From NCBI GenBank assembly GCA_013420905.1, contig JAAXNY010000004.1, positions 2,294,001 through 2,358,000 of the forward strand: DNA of 64,000 nt, in the 5' to 3' direction. The notes beneath the pieces were generated by a model. That model was given only the letters and a program-made list of their open reading frames with translations, was not told the DNA's origin and made no database searches. This document shows, piece after piece, positions 37,136-49,534 of this stretch (within the stretch, counting starts at the first letter, position 1; every line of letters begins with the position of its first letter). The stretch comes from Collybia mongolica (taxonomy: Eukaryota > Basidiomycota > Agaricomycetes > Agaricales > Clitocybaceae). Position numbers and translations under genes: made by a program.

Positions 37136-40100
37136 TTACAGGGCGATGGCGTTAAAAGGATTTGTCGGAATGCTCTTCCTCGTATGATGTGAGTGAGCGA
37201 TCGTCACACGATGTTCGTCATCGAAGGGTGTTACAAAGGGGTCCACGGAGGAAGACTTGCGAGCGTGTGTGGTCGTCAACAGCCGTGTTACAGGGGTGAC
37301 AGAGGTAGTGTTATTATCGTCAGGTACCTTCCAGGGTACGGATGGCGTGCGTCTGTGTCGTGGTGGTGGGGGGGCGAGGTGTCGAGATGGATACAACTGT
37401 GGGTATTTGATCGGGGGTGGAGGTATATCTCTGGCGCTTTGACGTGAAGGTGAGGTGTCGAAACCATGGTGTAAGGGAGGTGCCATCAAGGATGCCTCGA
37501 ATGTGGACTCAACGTCAGACGGGGTGTGGCGTGGCTTGGGGCGGCTGGGTAGCCCAATCAAGGGGCGGGGAGGGGTTTTCTTGGTTGGAATGAGGATATT
37601 TGACCAAGATGTCTGCGTTACGTCAGGCGAAGCAGACCATCGGGAGTTTGAGATACCAATCTCTGAAACCGGGTTAGGCGAATCAGTATGGCTTGAGGCA
37701 CGATCAACGTTAATTTGCAATTGGGGGCGGGAAAATGTGAATTTTGTAGGGGGAGGCGATTCTGATTCTGGCTGGTGCTTTCCTCCTAACTTAGTCGCCA
37801 TACGGGCGAACCAAGCCGTGTTGCGATGATTAGGTTCAACCACACTGTTGAATGATGACATGTCATCTCCCACTGCCTCTTGATGGTCAGACACAAGGAG
37901 CTCCTTGGCCACAGGCTTCCTACCTATCCGCTTTGTAGGCTTGTACGGAAGAGAAGTGGCCGCTGTCTGAGGGCTCGAAAAGGTACCCCATTTCTTTCCC
38001 TTATTTCCAACTGTCCCATTGTTAGGAGGAGCCTCGGGTTGGACGATAGGAGCAGGCGATGCCGAGCGAGTGAAAGCGAAGCGGTCGAAGACGCTGGGCC
38101 TTGGAGAGGGCATGGGTGTAAAAGAACGCAACCCTTCAGCTGCAGCACCGGGCTTCTCGTCACCTGGATCCATACCAGTCCTAAACGGAATCACGATGCC
38201 GTTGATACCACTCCTTTGTTCTCTTTCCCACTTTCTGCGATTCCGAACCTCGACCCATTTCTTGCCGTAAGAATGCCAAAAAATGACGCACAAAGCCATA
38301 AGGACGACAAATCCCCAGATGGTGATGAAAATCGCGAACATGACACGCTCCTTCCTCAATGAGTCGGCATACGAGTTCACCAGTCTGGGGATGAGGCCCT
38401 CTTGCTTTCCGTCTCCCCCTCCAATTGCGGCCGCAGCGATGGGGCCTGTGGCCTCGTTCACCGATTCAGGAGACATAACAAGGACCGTTTGATTCACACG
38501 TGGCATATCAATCTTGAGGTTGTCGTGCAGGAACATTAAGGCGTTTTCGATCGCATCAACCTTAGTTCCAATGATACATTTGATGAACTCGCGTGCGGGG
38601 GTTTCGAGGATTGTTCCATCAAACACAGTTGACACCGCAGTTTGAATATCGTTGTAAAAATTGACGATGGTTGTGTTGAGTGCTACGGTGGTTCCATTCA
38701 CCCAACCAAAAACACCTTCATTAATGGTTGCTTGCATGGCGTCAACGCGGGCGTTAACGTCGTTAGCATACGCCGCAGATTGGCCAAACATAGTATCATT
38801 GATGGAAGTGGCGATCGTGTTTGAAAAATCTGATGCGGTAGATGCTGATCTTTCTTGGTATTTTGTGACCAGAGGGGTCATTGCAGCAAGTTGAATTTGG
38901 ATTGAAAGGATACCGATCAGGCCGATGAGCAAACACGCAAGTGCAGGAGGGTGGAAAATGTAGTTAAAAAACCACTGTAAGTGTGTGTGTTGGGAAGGCG
39001 TGAGGTGAAGTCGCCTCGAGAGGTTGTTTGTTATACGCGTGAGGAGGGGATGAGCCGAGTTTGCATGAAGCATCATCAGATTGTGATCGCTAAGAGTGAC
39101 TTGTGGAACTGCTGAGGGCTTGAAATGTACCATGGTCGGATCGGACATCCAAGCTTCACGTGTGTACTGAAGATGGGCCTTCATGCAACGCCATTTGTAC
39201 CACTCTAACAAACAATTAAGGCCGATGAGGAGAAGAGCAAGAAGGATAAGGATTAGAGTTCCGATCTTAGCAATCTTGACGAAATCGTGTCCAACGTCGT
39301 CGACCACAGACAGATCCATATCATTGCAGAAGCTGAGACGGCTCTGCTGGGGTACGGGAAGGACGGAAGAGTTGAAAGAGAGAGACCCGAATGTGTCATT
39401 GATGTCCTTCTTAAGCAGCTCGAACGGGGTGTCAATACTATAGGTAATAATAAAAAAAGTCAATGTGGGCTATGGAGGGCTAGAGAAAAGGCGTACACAT
39501 CCTCGATCTTGTCTTTCAGGTCTGCTACAGTAGGAAGTGAACTGTTGAGATTCGTCAAGGCTTGCTGGAAAGAGGGGGGTAGGGAAATGTTCTGCAGTCC
39601 ATCGAGGCTGGGCACAGCGATTTGTGGCGCAGTGATATCGTTGAACGGGTTGATCTTGTTAATGGCATCGATGGCACTCTTGATGGCTGAATTTGCACTT
39701 CCGATGTCGTTTTGAATGCTCGTCCGGAGTCCACTAGCTACTGATTCGATTAAATTGTTAAGCTGCAGATGTGTATGTAAATCATTGGTAGAGAAAAGTA
39801 GTAGACTTAAACGGACCTCCTGGACAGCAGCAATGAGGATTGCAAGTCCGCCACGAACGACTAACTCCAAGAAGCACAAGAAGGTGGAACGATAGAGGTC
39901 GATGATGAAGTTGATGATGGCTTCCATGACAGTGAGCGAGAGGATAAGTGTGGCCCTTGCTGCGTTCAACGACCCGTTAACTGCGTCTGCAAACTGCTCG
40001 TTGGAAGCGATAGCTAAGTAGCGTGGCATACTGGCCGCTGTTGCAGCTGCACGTTCTGCAGCCTTGCAGCTGGCCAGAAGATTGTCCTTGGCGTTTGCTA

Positions 40101-40284
40101 CGGCATCCTGAGACGCGGACAAGGATAGTTGAAGTCGGAATGCGACGAAGGTGAGGGAGAGAATAGGGTACGCAAGCCATGTAAGTGAGAGTAGATGTGA
40201 TAGTTGGAGATAAGGGGTAAGGGTTGAGGACATATAAGAAGGTTGGGCATCGTAAGTTGGCGGTGGGGCAGAGGTGACAGACAT
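37136..40284 (-). CDS. PRM1: Plasma membrane fusion protein Prm1
   Basis: Multi-pass membrane protein that promotes plasma-membrane merger during mating or hyphal cell fusion. ATG 40284 starts [20 protein letters not shown]; the longer open frame to 40422 begins with TTG and is not used. Two introns (near 39770-39815 and 39440-39500) join to about 1,000 residues. Hydrophobic segments: [80 protein letters not shown] (near 39240); [20 protein letters not shown] (near 38900); and [20 protein letters not shown] (near 38300). Between them lie long extracellular loops with many N-x-S/T sites. A cytosolic, proline/serine-rich tail of about 380 residues (38230-37136) is much longer than the membrane core needs. 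Stop TAA 37136-37138. It appears intact. Confidence 0.93.
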
Positions 40285-40595
40285 GCCAGAGGTCGACCGG
40301 CGACGTCGAAGAGGAAAAGGAGTGAGAAGGAGTGAAAGCCAGAGGCTTGTTGATCCAAAAGAGTAAAAAAGAGCTTTTTGAGGCCAACCATAATAGCCAT
40401 TGTCGTCACTCAAACCGAGCAAGCCTTCACAATAGACTTTTTTCCACTCATTGTCCTGTCACAAGTCACGTGGTTCCGTCCCCTTGTACCGAATAACGTA
40501 ATTTTCATTCCTACGTGGTAATCCTATCGAAGAACAACCAGTACTTAATGTACCAGAATAATAATAAAAAGTCGAGTCCAAGTCTAAAGCTCAAG

Positions 40596-43500
40596 TCAAC
40601 GCGTTCTCATTTCCCGTCTGAAATTGTCATGCTCTTCATCATCGTTCCCTGACGATGCCCGTATGGCCTCTGCCAACACAGGTTCTGAAAAATGCTCTCT
40701 CAAACGATTGGTTGCCTGACGTTGCAGCTAGATCCGAGCGGAGCATCAACAAAGAAAAAAACAATAACAGCAAAAAAAATTTACCTCATTTCCGACTGTC
40801 CGTGACACCTGGAACAAAGGCCCGACCAAGCCCAGTTGGATTATTGCATAGCTAAAAAAGAACAAGGATCACTACGCATTCCATGCGGTCAAAGAGCTGG
40901 TCAACTTACGCAGAAGCCATGGCAATAAGAAGGAATGCGAAATACATTGGATTGAATAGCACAGTCATGGCTTCATTCCATCCCAGTACCACCAAGACAC
41001 CATACATCCAGTATGGGATCTGTGCCACACTAGATACTGTACTCCGCTTTGCCTCAACATAGTATGCATCAGCATCACGCCGGAATTTATTCGTTAGTTC
41101 CATTGTCTTTGTCTCCGAAAACACAACGAGCGTCGATGGGAAATCGAAGTCTTCTGTGCTGAGAGAGTCGGTAGCTTCCGAAGGAAGGCTGTATTCCAAC
41201 GCAGAATCCACTGGGGATATTTTTGAGTACAAAGGAACGAGCTCAAGAGTCTGCTCAAAACTGTTCAGTCGCCAATCACTCCGAAAATGTACAAAATTAC
41301 AAACCTCGTCCTTTGCTTTTTTGAAGGCGCCGTCTATATCATCTGCCGGTTTCCATACCCGCGGAACACCCTGCTCGTCATAGCGGAATCGCTCCTCAAA
41401 GTGCCCACGCAATTTTCCGAGGATAACGGGGTCCGCTGTCTGTTCATCAATCTTAGCCCGGAGAGCTAGCCAAGCCCGCTTCCGGAGCGCAGCGAGGGAT
41501 GTGGTGTTCTCTTCATCCGTGCAGTTGAAGCCTAAGTACAGACCGTCAAGCTGGATTTCACGGCCAAAAACGTAGACCTTACTCTTGGCTTTGACCAAGT
41601 ACGTGCTTTCGGCCTTATCTAAAGTGTCTTTGAATGTTCGTAAGACATCATCCCACATCTCCAGAGTGGCTTTGTTCAAGTATAGTTCCACCGGCTCCGA
41701 GATATGCTTTTTGATGTTGCGCTATCAAAGGACGTGATGAGATTTTGTTTAGTAGAGACCTTAGGAAATATTACCTCAATCAGATTCAGCATCTTCTTGG
41801 TTTCATCCTTCCTACACTGATCAGCCACAGCCTGAACTTCCTCTTTCAATGACTCCAATTCGTCCTCCCAACTCCAATCTGTATCCTCCACGAGAGCCTC
41901 TTTAGCGCTTTGTGAAAACGTTTGCTCGCACTCGGCTTGTGCCTTGGACACAACATCTGCAAAATTGTATGTTTCTCCAGAAAGTCCATCAAGCATCGTC
42001 TTTTTGAAGGTTACCAGACACGACTTATGCAAATTCTTCAGTTGCCCGAGGAATAACGGCGAAAGGGTAGCATCTAAGGCTGTCAGGAGATCGGTACGCT
42101 TTCGACCATACACGCCTTGATGATATCGTGAAGCGTCACGATCGTATCGGGCTGGGGGTTGAGTATTAGAAAAATACATCTGAAACACGAACCAAGAAAT
42201 TCTCACTAAGAGCATCCGTCCTCCAATTCCTCATCAAAGCTCCCAGGCCTTCGACCACACGTCCAGATTCCACGGGCCGCTTTTGAGACTTGGCCTGCTC
42301 ATTAAATTCAGACAATGCAACTGCGGATATCTCATCGCAACGGAACTGGGCAAGTAATTCCTGTTGGGTAGGAAGGTCGAGGTCCTTGTTTGTCTGGACT
42401 TGTTCCTAAATAAAATAAAAACTCATTAGTTTGATTGAAATTCTTATGTACGCAAAATTCGGACCCAAATCCCCTCCATGTAGAAGGCAACACCATCAGC
42501 AGGGATTCGCTTGTGATACGCAGGCTTGAAAAGGTAGCCTTCATTCGCCTTGTCAACAAACCGCGTGCGTAGTTTCAGGACTTCAGATTCAAATTTATCC
42601 GCGGATAGAATTTTGTGCGGAAGGGCCGTGAATGCGAGATCAAAGTAATCGGACAACTGGCAATCCCTCAATTCCGTGGGCTTTGAAAGGCTTTCCCAAA
42701 TTCGGTTAAGGTCTGCTGTGAGAGTAGTTTGAAGATTGGCAAGGGGCGTTTGACCAATGTGGTCGCGAATCACAAAAAGAAGGAGCGTGCGGCCTTGAGT
42801 GCTAAGAGTCAAGGCACTAATATTTAAATAGAGTCACAGGTGAGATATAAACGAACTTACCCGTTTGGGGCTTGCCTACCGAATAACCCAAGATTAACTT
42901 CAAACACTGTCTTTAAAAGTCCCATGTTGGCACCTTGATAAAGACCGACTTGATGCTCCCAGAGATTCACAATTAGAATCTCTGAAGACGCTAGAGAAAA
43001 GAGAGCGGATTTGCGCTCAAAATCCTATAGGAGCATCAGCGCAAGGTGCGTTGTAAGTTGAATTAACCAAGGCCCACCTGATCTTCGCCTCGTTCTCGTC
43101 CGTCTGTTCCTTCTACGTCCATGACCATGATATTCGTTTCTTTGCCCCGACACATCCATATTCCTATATCAATCATCAGGACGGCGCCCACGAGCTCTTC
43201 TAATCTCAAACTTACCCTTGGTCGTCTGTTGTCGCCTTGTTTCGTCCATGACATCGAATGTTGTGCCAAAGAGCCTATTGAGCAAGGTACCTGGGCCATG
43301 ACGTTCGCACGCAGATATTGAACATAAGTCTTGAGTCGCTCACTCTTTCCCGTAGACTGCGAGCCAAAAACTGCAACAATGTTGTACCCAAATCCAGCAT
43401 CGTGAAGACCCCACCGCCCAATCTGTGCGTTCAGCTCCGAGCTGTGGACGTGTGACGTATACGTGAGTTGCAGTGGTCAATTCGGAGAGGTAAAATGAAG

Positions 43501-43670
43501 ACTGACGTGAATTGCTTCTCATCATTTACTATTTGAATCCTTTCGGTGCTGCCGTCTATGCGTTTGCTGTGGGTGCCATTAGGAATGCGACCGTTCATCA
43601 TGGGTGCTTGAGTGGCCGCGAGTGGAGCGTTGAGTGAAGTTGGTGGCATAGAACCAACAGGTGAGGCCAT
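40596..43670 (-). CDS. SEY1: ER fusion GTPase Sey1 (atlastin/RHD3 family)
   Basis: Dynamin-like GTPase that fuses ER tubules. ATG 43670 opens [20 protein letters not shown]. The G1 P-loop [17 protein letters not shown] (near 43355 and 43280) is assembled over an intron that splits the Ser codon after the Lys. The rest of the GTPase domain gives [16 protein letters not shown], then [20 protein letters not shown] with the G3 Asp (near 43120), and [21 protein letters not shown]4 appears as [12 protein letters not shown], with the RD pair (near 42765). The helical stalk covers 42700-41050. Two hydrophobic C-terminal segments ([40 protein letters not shown], near 41000-40840) form the membrane hairpin. 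An amphipathic tail ends at TGA 40596-40598 after [11 protein letters not shown]. About 800 residues with several introns; it appears intact. Confidence 0.94.
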
Positions 43671-44643
43671 TAAGAGAGTTGCTAGCGTCTACGACCTAAT
43701 GTAGGCACAGCAAAAGGAAAAAAAATACAGAGGATGGATGAAGTCGTTGGAGAAGAGTTGGTTCAGTAGACAACTTGGAGACGTGACAAAGTCCAAGAGG
43801 CACGTGCTCTCAGCTCTACGTTTTGGTAGCCCTCTCGAAAACAACCCACTCTGACTTTTATCCTAACAGAAACGCTGCGAGCTGTGCAATATGATTATAA
43901 ACACGAAGCACTACTGTCTTACACGAAATACTTTGGCGAACTCTTCCCCGCCCACATCGACAGTTTTCAAGTTTGTTTCAAAAACGCGTGGGGGACTGGA
44001 TTGATCATTGTGACAGCCACGAACGAAGAGCCTCTTCATTAGAATTTTCATGTCTTCATGTCCCATTTATATACTTCATAGCCTGAGAAATTATAGCAGG
44101 TAATGCGCATTCCACATGCCCGATTATCAATCCCGATGTCCCATCTCGTACTGCATCCTGCAGCACCACTCGCTTCTGAAGGACGAGGAACTTCGAAGCC
44201 GATAATTAGATGTAAGGGTGACCCTCCTCCGTTCCAGTCCCTAATCGCTCCAGGAACCTTGGGCTGATTCCAACGCCAATAGCGAACCTTTTGTGACCAG
44301 CGGTATGTAAACGATCGTCTTCACAAAACGTATATAGAAGATTGTAACTAGACTAGGCCAGAGGTACCTTTGATTTAACGGCGTTGTCACTCTTACAATA
44401 TTCAAAACGAAAGCTATCAGGCTACGGACACTGACTGATCTATCAAAGTTGAGAAACTAAAGTAGCGGGAATTAGCGGAGCTCGGGCCGGCCCCTCGTCC
44501 GATAATATAAGTCACTCCGGGTTTCTTCGCTTATTCTCAAAACTTTCCATGAAATAGTACTACTTATTCCCATATACTCAGGAGTCAGTGTACATTTGGT
44601 CGCACTACAAGTTCTGCGGAGACACACACACTTGATCCCAGTC
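43671..44643. promoter_or_regulatory. Divergent promoter region SEY1 / acetoacetyl-CoA synthetase
   Basis: About 970 bp between two divergent start codons. No ORF of substance was found except antisense overlap with the first exons of the plus-strand gene. Both promoters should lie here. No specific binding site is assigned. Confidence 0.4.
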
Positions 44644-47428
44644 ATGAACGTCCAGTCCACACACCCTCGTCTCCTCTGGACCCACGGACAACCAGCAATC
44701 ACACCGGTCGAGATCATGCGGAGAATGATCAACCGTAGACACGGAAAGAAGTTGCGTGAGTTTCCACTGTAGCTGTATCTTGTTATTTCGGCAGAAACCC
44801 ACCAAATGCGACTTTCCGCAGTAAATTACCATGACCTTCACAAGTACTCCGTAGAAGACTATACCTTCTGGCTTGATCTTTGGGAATTCTTAGGGATAAT
44901 CTCATCTATACCGCCAAATCCCAAACAAGTACGTTCTCCTTACATGTCTATTGTGTTAGGGTTTCTCAAGTCAACACAGATCATTACTGAGGGCCGATTG
45001 AAAGAAATTCCGTTATGGTTCCCAGATGCAAGGCTAAACTATGCGGAAAACTTGCTGTACAGACAGGACGATTCCGTGGCATGTACGGTCAGTGGGGAAT
45101 CAGGACTTGTCACGAATTACACCTTCCGAGAACTCCGCGCTCTCGTTCGGACGATGGCGGCTGCCCTGAGAGCTAATGGGTTGGAAGTGGGAGACAGGGT
45201 TGCAGGTGAGACTCTTGCATGCCACTTTGGAATATAGAATTAACATGATTTTCAGCTATCGTGACCAACTCAATCACAGCAGTGACTATTGCGCTCGCAA
45301 CAGCCAGTATAGGTGGTATATTTTCAAGCACAGCAACAGATATGGGAACGGAGGTCAAACCATTCCACATATTACCCGACAATTAAAAATTTAAAGCCCC
45401 TCCAGGGAATACTTGATAGATATCGTCAAATTAGGCCAAGATTCGTGTTCGCAGAAACGGAAGTGATATACGCTGGAAGGGCTGTCAATCTCTTGTCAAA
45501 GGTAACCAATGTAATTCGTGACCTCAGTGATAAGGGTCTTCAGCAGGCCATACTGCTTCCAAGTATGCGAACAGGGAAAGAAATACACTGCGACATCGTA
45601 AATAGGTATGCCAAATTCATACACATTTTTAATTCCCTAGCAAATACTTTGCGTTAATTTTAGCGTAACCCTCTCGACTTTCTTGAATTCGGGAGATAAC
45701 GGCGCACTTTCATTCGAACAACTTCCTTTCAACCAGCCCTTGTTCATTCTCTACAGTTCCGGGACCTCAGGGAAGCCTAAGTGTATTGTACATTCTGCAG
45801 GGGTAGGTAGAACCCTTTTGGCTTGTTACCACCTCTCATTCGTCTCGATGCCACCCAGGGCGTGTTATTACAAACAAAGAAGGACATGTGCCTTGGGTTC
45901 GGTCTTTCTCATGATGATACCTACTTCCAGTATACCACGGTTGGTTGATTCCCAATAATTCTCATTTCATGACCTCACTCTAAATTTGTACAGACGGGGT
46001 GGATGATGTGGACATTCATGCTTACCGGGCTTGCTTGTGGCTCCCGGGTAGTTCTTTACGATGGTTCCCCGTTCCACCCTGACTTAAAAACGTATCTGAA
46101 ATTCATCAATGACCAAGGGTAAGTAAAGTCACTCGTTGAGGCCACTCGGCACATGTAATTAACCATCACCAGAGTGTCCGTCTTGGGAACCAGTCCTCGA
46201 TTCCTCGCAGAAATCCTTGGCCGAGGCATCAAGCTCAGTAAGTGGATTGCTGAAGGCACGTATCTTTACAATTGCTGAAAGAAATTCAGTGGATATAGGG
46301 CCTTTTGAATCACTTCGAGTCATAGGCTGCACTGGTGCTGTGCTCACTCCACCAATGTTTGAATGGGCCCAAAAGGAATTCGGCAAAAATGTACACTTGA
46401 TTTCAACAAGCGGTGGAACAGATATTTGTGCATCCTGTAAGTATATATAAGCCACCCTAACAATCGGAGGAATCCTTGATCATAATGTTTGCTAGTTGTG
46501 ACGGGGGTACCAAACCTACCTGTCTATTCCGGAGGTATGGTTCTGTTGTATCGTGACGGGATCACCGGAGTTGATCCTGAAAACAGAGATTCAGGCCAAG
46601 ACTTTGGGGATGAAAGTGGAGGTATTCGATCCTGCAGGAAACAATATTGAACACACAGGACAACCGGGAGAACTTGTGTGTACGAGGCCTCATCCTTCGC
46701 TACCGTTATGCTTCTGGGGCGACGCTTCTGGAGATAAACTTCGTGACGCATATTATAACATGTACCCTGGTATGTTCATCCGTGCCTCTTGTTACTTAAA
46801 GTCCTAATCAGGCTTATGTTTCAGGAATATGGAGGCAGGGTGATTTCATGGTTGTCAATCCAGCCACGAAAGGAATTATGATTCTGGGCCGAAGGTCTGG
46901 TTTATATTCACGATACTGGGTCTTCCTTCTGATTTTGATATATGTAGTGACGGTGTCCTCAACCCTAGTGGTGTTAGATTCGGCTCCGCAGAAATTTACT
47001 CCATACTCGAGAAATTCTCAGAAAGCTTGGATGACTCGCTCTGTGTTGGTCAACGCAGGCCGCAAGACACGGATGAACGTGTCCTCCTCTTCCTCAAGAT
47101 GCGCGTTGGATATGCGTTCACGCCACAGTTAGAGTCGGATATAAGGGCTACAATCCGAGCTGATCTCAGCCCCCGACACGTCCCCTCATTTATCTTCGAG
47201 GTCCAAGACATTCCGGTTTGTACCCCCGCAGACAATCTCCACCGATCTCTGGCACTGATATATTCGCATCAACCACAGTACACCGTGAACGGGAAAAAAA
47301 TAGAAATCGCGGTGAAGCAGATTGTGTCCGGCTCGGAATTACAGCCGAGTGGAACGGTTGCAAACCCAGAATCTCTTAACCTCTATTACAAGTATCGTGA
47401 CATTGAGAAATTCCGTGCCAAATTGTGA
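44644..47428 (+). CDS. Acetoacetyl-CoA synthetase
   Basis: ANL-superfamily enzyme that activates acetoacetate to acetoacetyl-CoA, feeding sterol and lipid synthesis from ketone units. ATG 44644 starts [20 protein letters not shown]. The N-terminal region typical of this subfamily follows ([36 protein letters not shown]). Core motifs: [20 protein letters not shown]; the P-loop [19 protein letters not shown] (near 45755-45800); [20 protein letters not shown] (near 45930-46035); [32 protein letters not shown] (near 46400-46436); [11 protein letters not shown]; and the C-terminal lysine motif [16 protein letters not shown] (near 47279-47325). About 690 residues over some 12 exons, TGA 47426-47428. 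The [17 protein letters not shown] block supports the assignment over acetyl-CoA synthetase. It appears intact. Confidence 0.93.
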
Positions 47429-48950
47429 TATGTATCAGCATTGTATTACCAAACAGATATGCATGCGTTCACGGAACCCGGACTTTGCTTTAGATCCGAC
47501 CTTTGCTTTGTTGCAGATCCTACAAGTATCGTTTAGTATATTTGTCAAGAAGATGTGGTGACGCATTGTATAACCAAGGCTTATGCCATGATCAAATTTT
47601 AAAGTCCATTTGCAGCTGAAAGTAGGACAATGATCGCATATCCATTGAAGCGATGGGGAACATCTAGGCCATCACAAAAAATATGGCAGGTTCATTAGAA
47701 TTAGGGGTAAAACCTGACAGATACAGGACGCGTTACTTTGCTTCCTACATGTGTGCTGTCTGAGTATGAGGAATATAGGGACGTTAGCAGCAATTTCTGA
47801 GGAGCATAAAGATTACTTCAGTCTGTTCTTAACATAAGGACGGCTGGGGATCCCAAAACTCTGAGATAATGTGCTTTAAATTTGGAAAGTGTTAGTTACC
47901 AGATTTGTTTGTATGTACGACTGCGAGATGGCCCCCCAGCTAGAAGTATTACGGGAGCATGTTGTTCGTATTTCTAGTATCGTAAAGCAGAGGGGACAAC
48001 TCATAAATACTTATATACCAATGGGGGATATGCATCAATTCGTCCGTGTTCACAGCTGACAGGGATATGTAGAATTTGGTTTGAACTTTGCGGGGTATGT
48101 GAGATTTTAACCCTTTACGATATATGAATGAGCGCAGACCATTGTGATGTCAAAAGTCACTCACATATCGACTTGAGTAGCAAACGCCGCTTCTCTTACT
48201 CTCAAACCACCATGAATCCCCCCTTGTTGACCCATATACACGCAGTGTGCCTTTCCACGCCGATGGACTCGAATAGTTTTCATGGAAGAATTACTCGCGT
48301 GAGCAGTTTCCAATGGCGGGCGATAACAGCGAGCCCAATGGTTTCCTGATATAGCGTACCAGAGCATGGCCAAAATATTAAATGATAAGGATTATCAGGG
48401 GTTGCGGGCCAAGATCTGTCGTCTCGGCCGTAGTTCAAACATTGCCCTCAACAGGACCCGGTCTTTGTGTCCATTCACAGCCATTCAGGCTTTACGAGCA
48501 TTTGGAACAGTACATAATGAACATTTCTCACCTGAGAAATCCAATAATATCCAACGATGGGTGTGTTATCAATGTCCATGCCACTGGCGACTTAAAGCTG
48601 CCTTCCAAAGTGCCTAAATTATGGATAAACATGGTCTTCAAATGTTATGTGGAAAGCCACAGATCGGCTCCATGGGAGCCTACTTACTTGTAGGAGTGTC
48701 GGTGTCATGGGATCATTGTATTGGTTCCAACATATAAGTTGCGAGAATGGAAACCATAAGTCAGGTATTTCCAGTATGCTTTTAAACGAGGTAGGTTTCT
48801 CGGACGCCATTGATGAAAAAAAAAAGACTATCGACGAGTAAGTTTCCGCAAAATCGGGCTCAGTGTTGAGTGTAGAGAAAGGAGCGGACGTATCTACTTG
48901 CCTTCATGTTCTTGGCATATTCTCTATCGATTATCAACTATCATGTATAC
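47429..48950. other. Intergenic, no supported gene
   Basis: About 1.5 kb between the synthetase gene and the left end of the large transposon. Short plus-strand ORFs occur at 48128-48349 and 48382-48693, and overlapping ones in other frames. They contain no domain I recognise and no clean splice structure. They could be remnants of a decayed gene interrupted or flanked by the insertion. Confidence 0.4.
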
Positions 48951-49145
48951 TGTCGGAAATTTCTGGATTGAGTCACAAGGGCTTACAAAGCCTTATAAGT
49001 ATGTAAGCAGATTGGTAGCTTACAAGTGGTTATAAGCGAGACGATTCTTTGTAAGGGACGTTGCAATCCTATCTTATAAGAGTAATTATAATTGCTTGAA
49101 ATGTCAGAGATAAATTGTAATTTCAGTAAGGGTTATTATAAGTTG
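48951..49145. repeat. Left terminus: 12-bp inverted repeat plus subterminal palindromes
   Basis: TGTCGGAAATTT at 48951-48962 matches the reverse complement of the right end. Within the next 190 bp are cttacaaa (48982), cttataag (48992), cttacaag (49019), ttataag (about 49030), tttgtaag (49048), cttataag (49073) and ttataag (about 49136). Such clusters are typical transposase-binding regions of CACTA-like elements. Confidence 0.75.
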
Positions 49146-49236
49146 ACTTGACCATCAAAAGGAATGATCCGACTTATGTTGGATTAGTAATCTTATTTCC
49201 CATTGTTTATAGTTAGCTGTTCGCTGTTTAATTTGT

Positions 49237-49339
49237 TGCTATTACCTGGATTCGAACCCGCGACGTTGTAAGAGCCATTGAAATTCTGCCGAGACTTACC
49301 CATTATCTATTACCTTCATTACCGTTACACTATATAGTC
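49237..49339 (-). tRNA. tRNA-like sequence (degenerate or intron-containing) inside the transposon
   Basis: On the minus strand, TAGTGTAACGG (complement of 49322-49332) matches the Pol III A box, and GGTTCGAATCC (complement of 49248-49258) is a perfect B box with TTCGAAT in the T loop. The spacing is long, so an intron would be needed. GTAAG and CTTAC halves could form an anticodon stem. The outer stem pairs poorly (GACTATA against TAATAGC) and the T stem has mismatches, so a functional tRNA is doubtful. A tRNA pseudogene or a tRNA-derived short element is more likely. No anticodon is assigned. Confidence 0.4.
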
Positions 49340-49534
49340 AATTTGTTTATTACATGTAGACCACTATATATACCTATTTTTCCAACAGGTAGCACTCTTT
49401 TAAGTCAGGTCACCGCTCAGATGTGCACTTAGGTTCCTCAATCACAGAAAGAGTAACAATGGAAAAAAAATATTGATTGTGCTTGGTATATACAAATCGG
49501 GGGGGGGGAACTAATCTTGCCTGTAATATCCCAC

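Noticed and set aside
40285..40422. Longer N-terminus for PRM1
   Set aside because: The extended frame begins with TTG and has no ATG; the ATG at 40284 gives the usual Prm1-type start.
48951..49400. Solo LTR of a retrotransposon
   Set aside because: The TGTCGG start looked LTR-like, but the matching sequence at 57412-57423 is inverted, not direct. A DNA transposase lies between the two ends.
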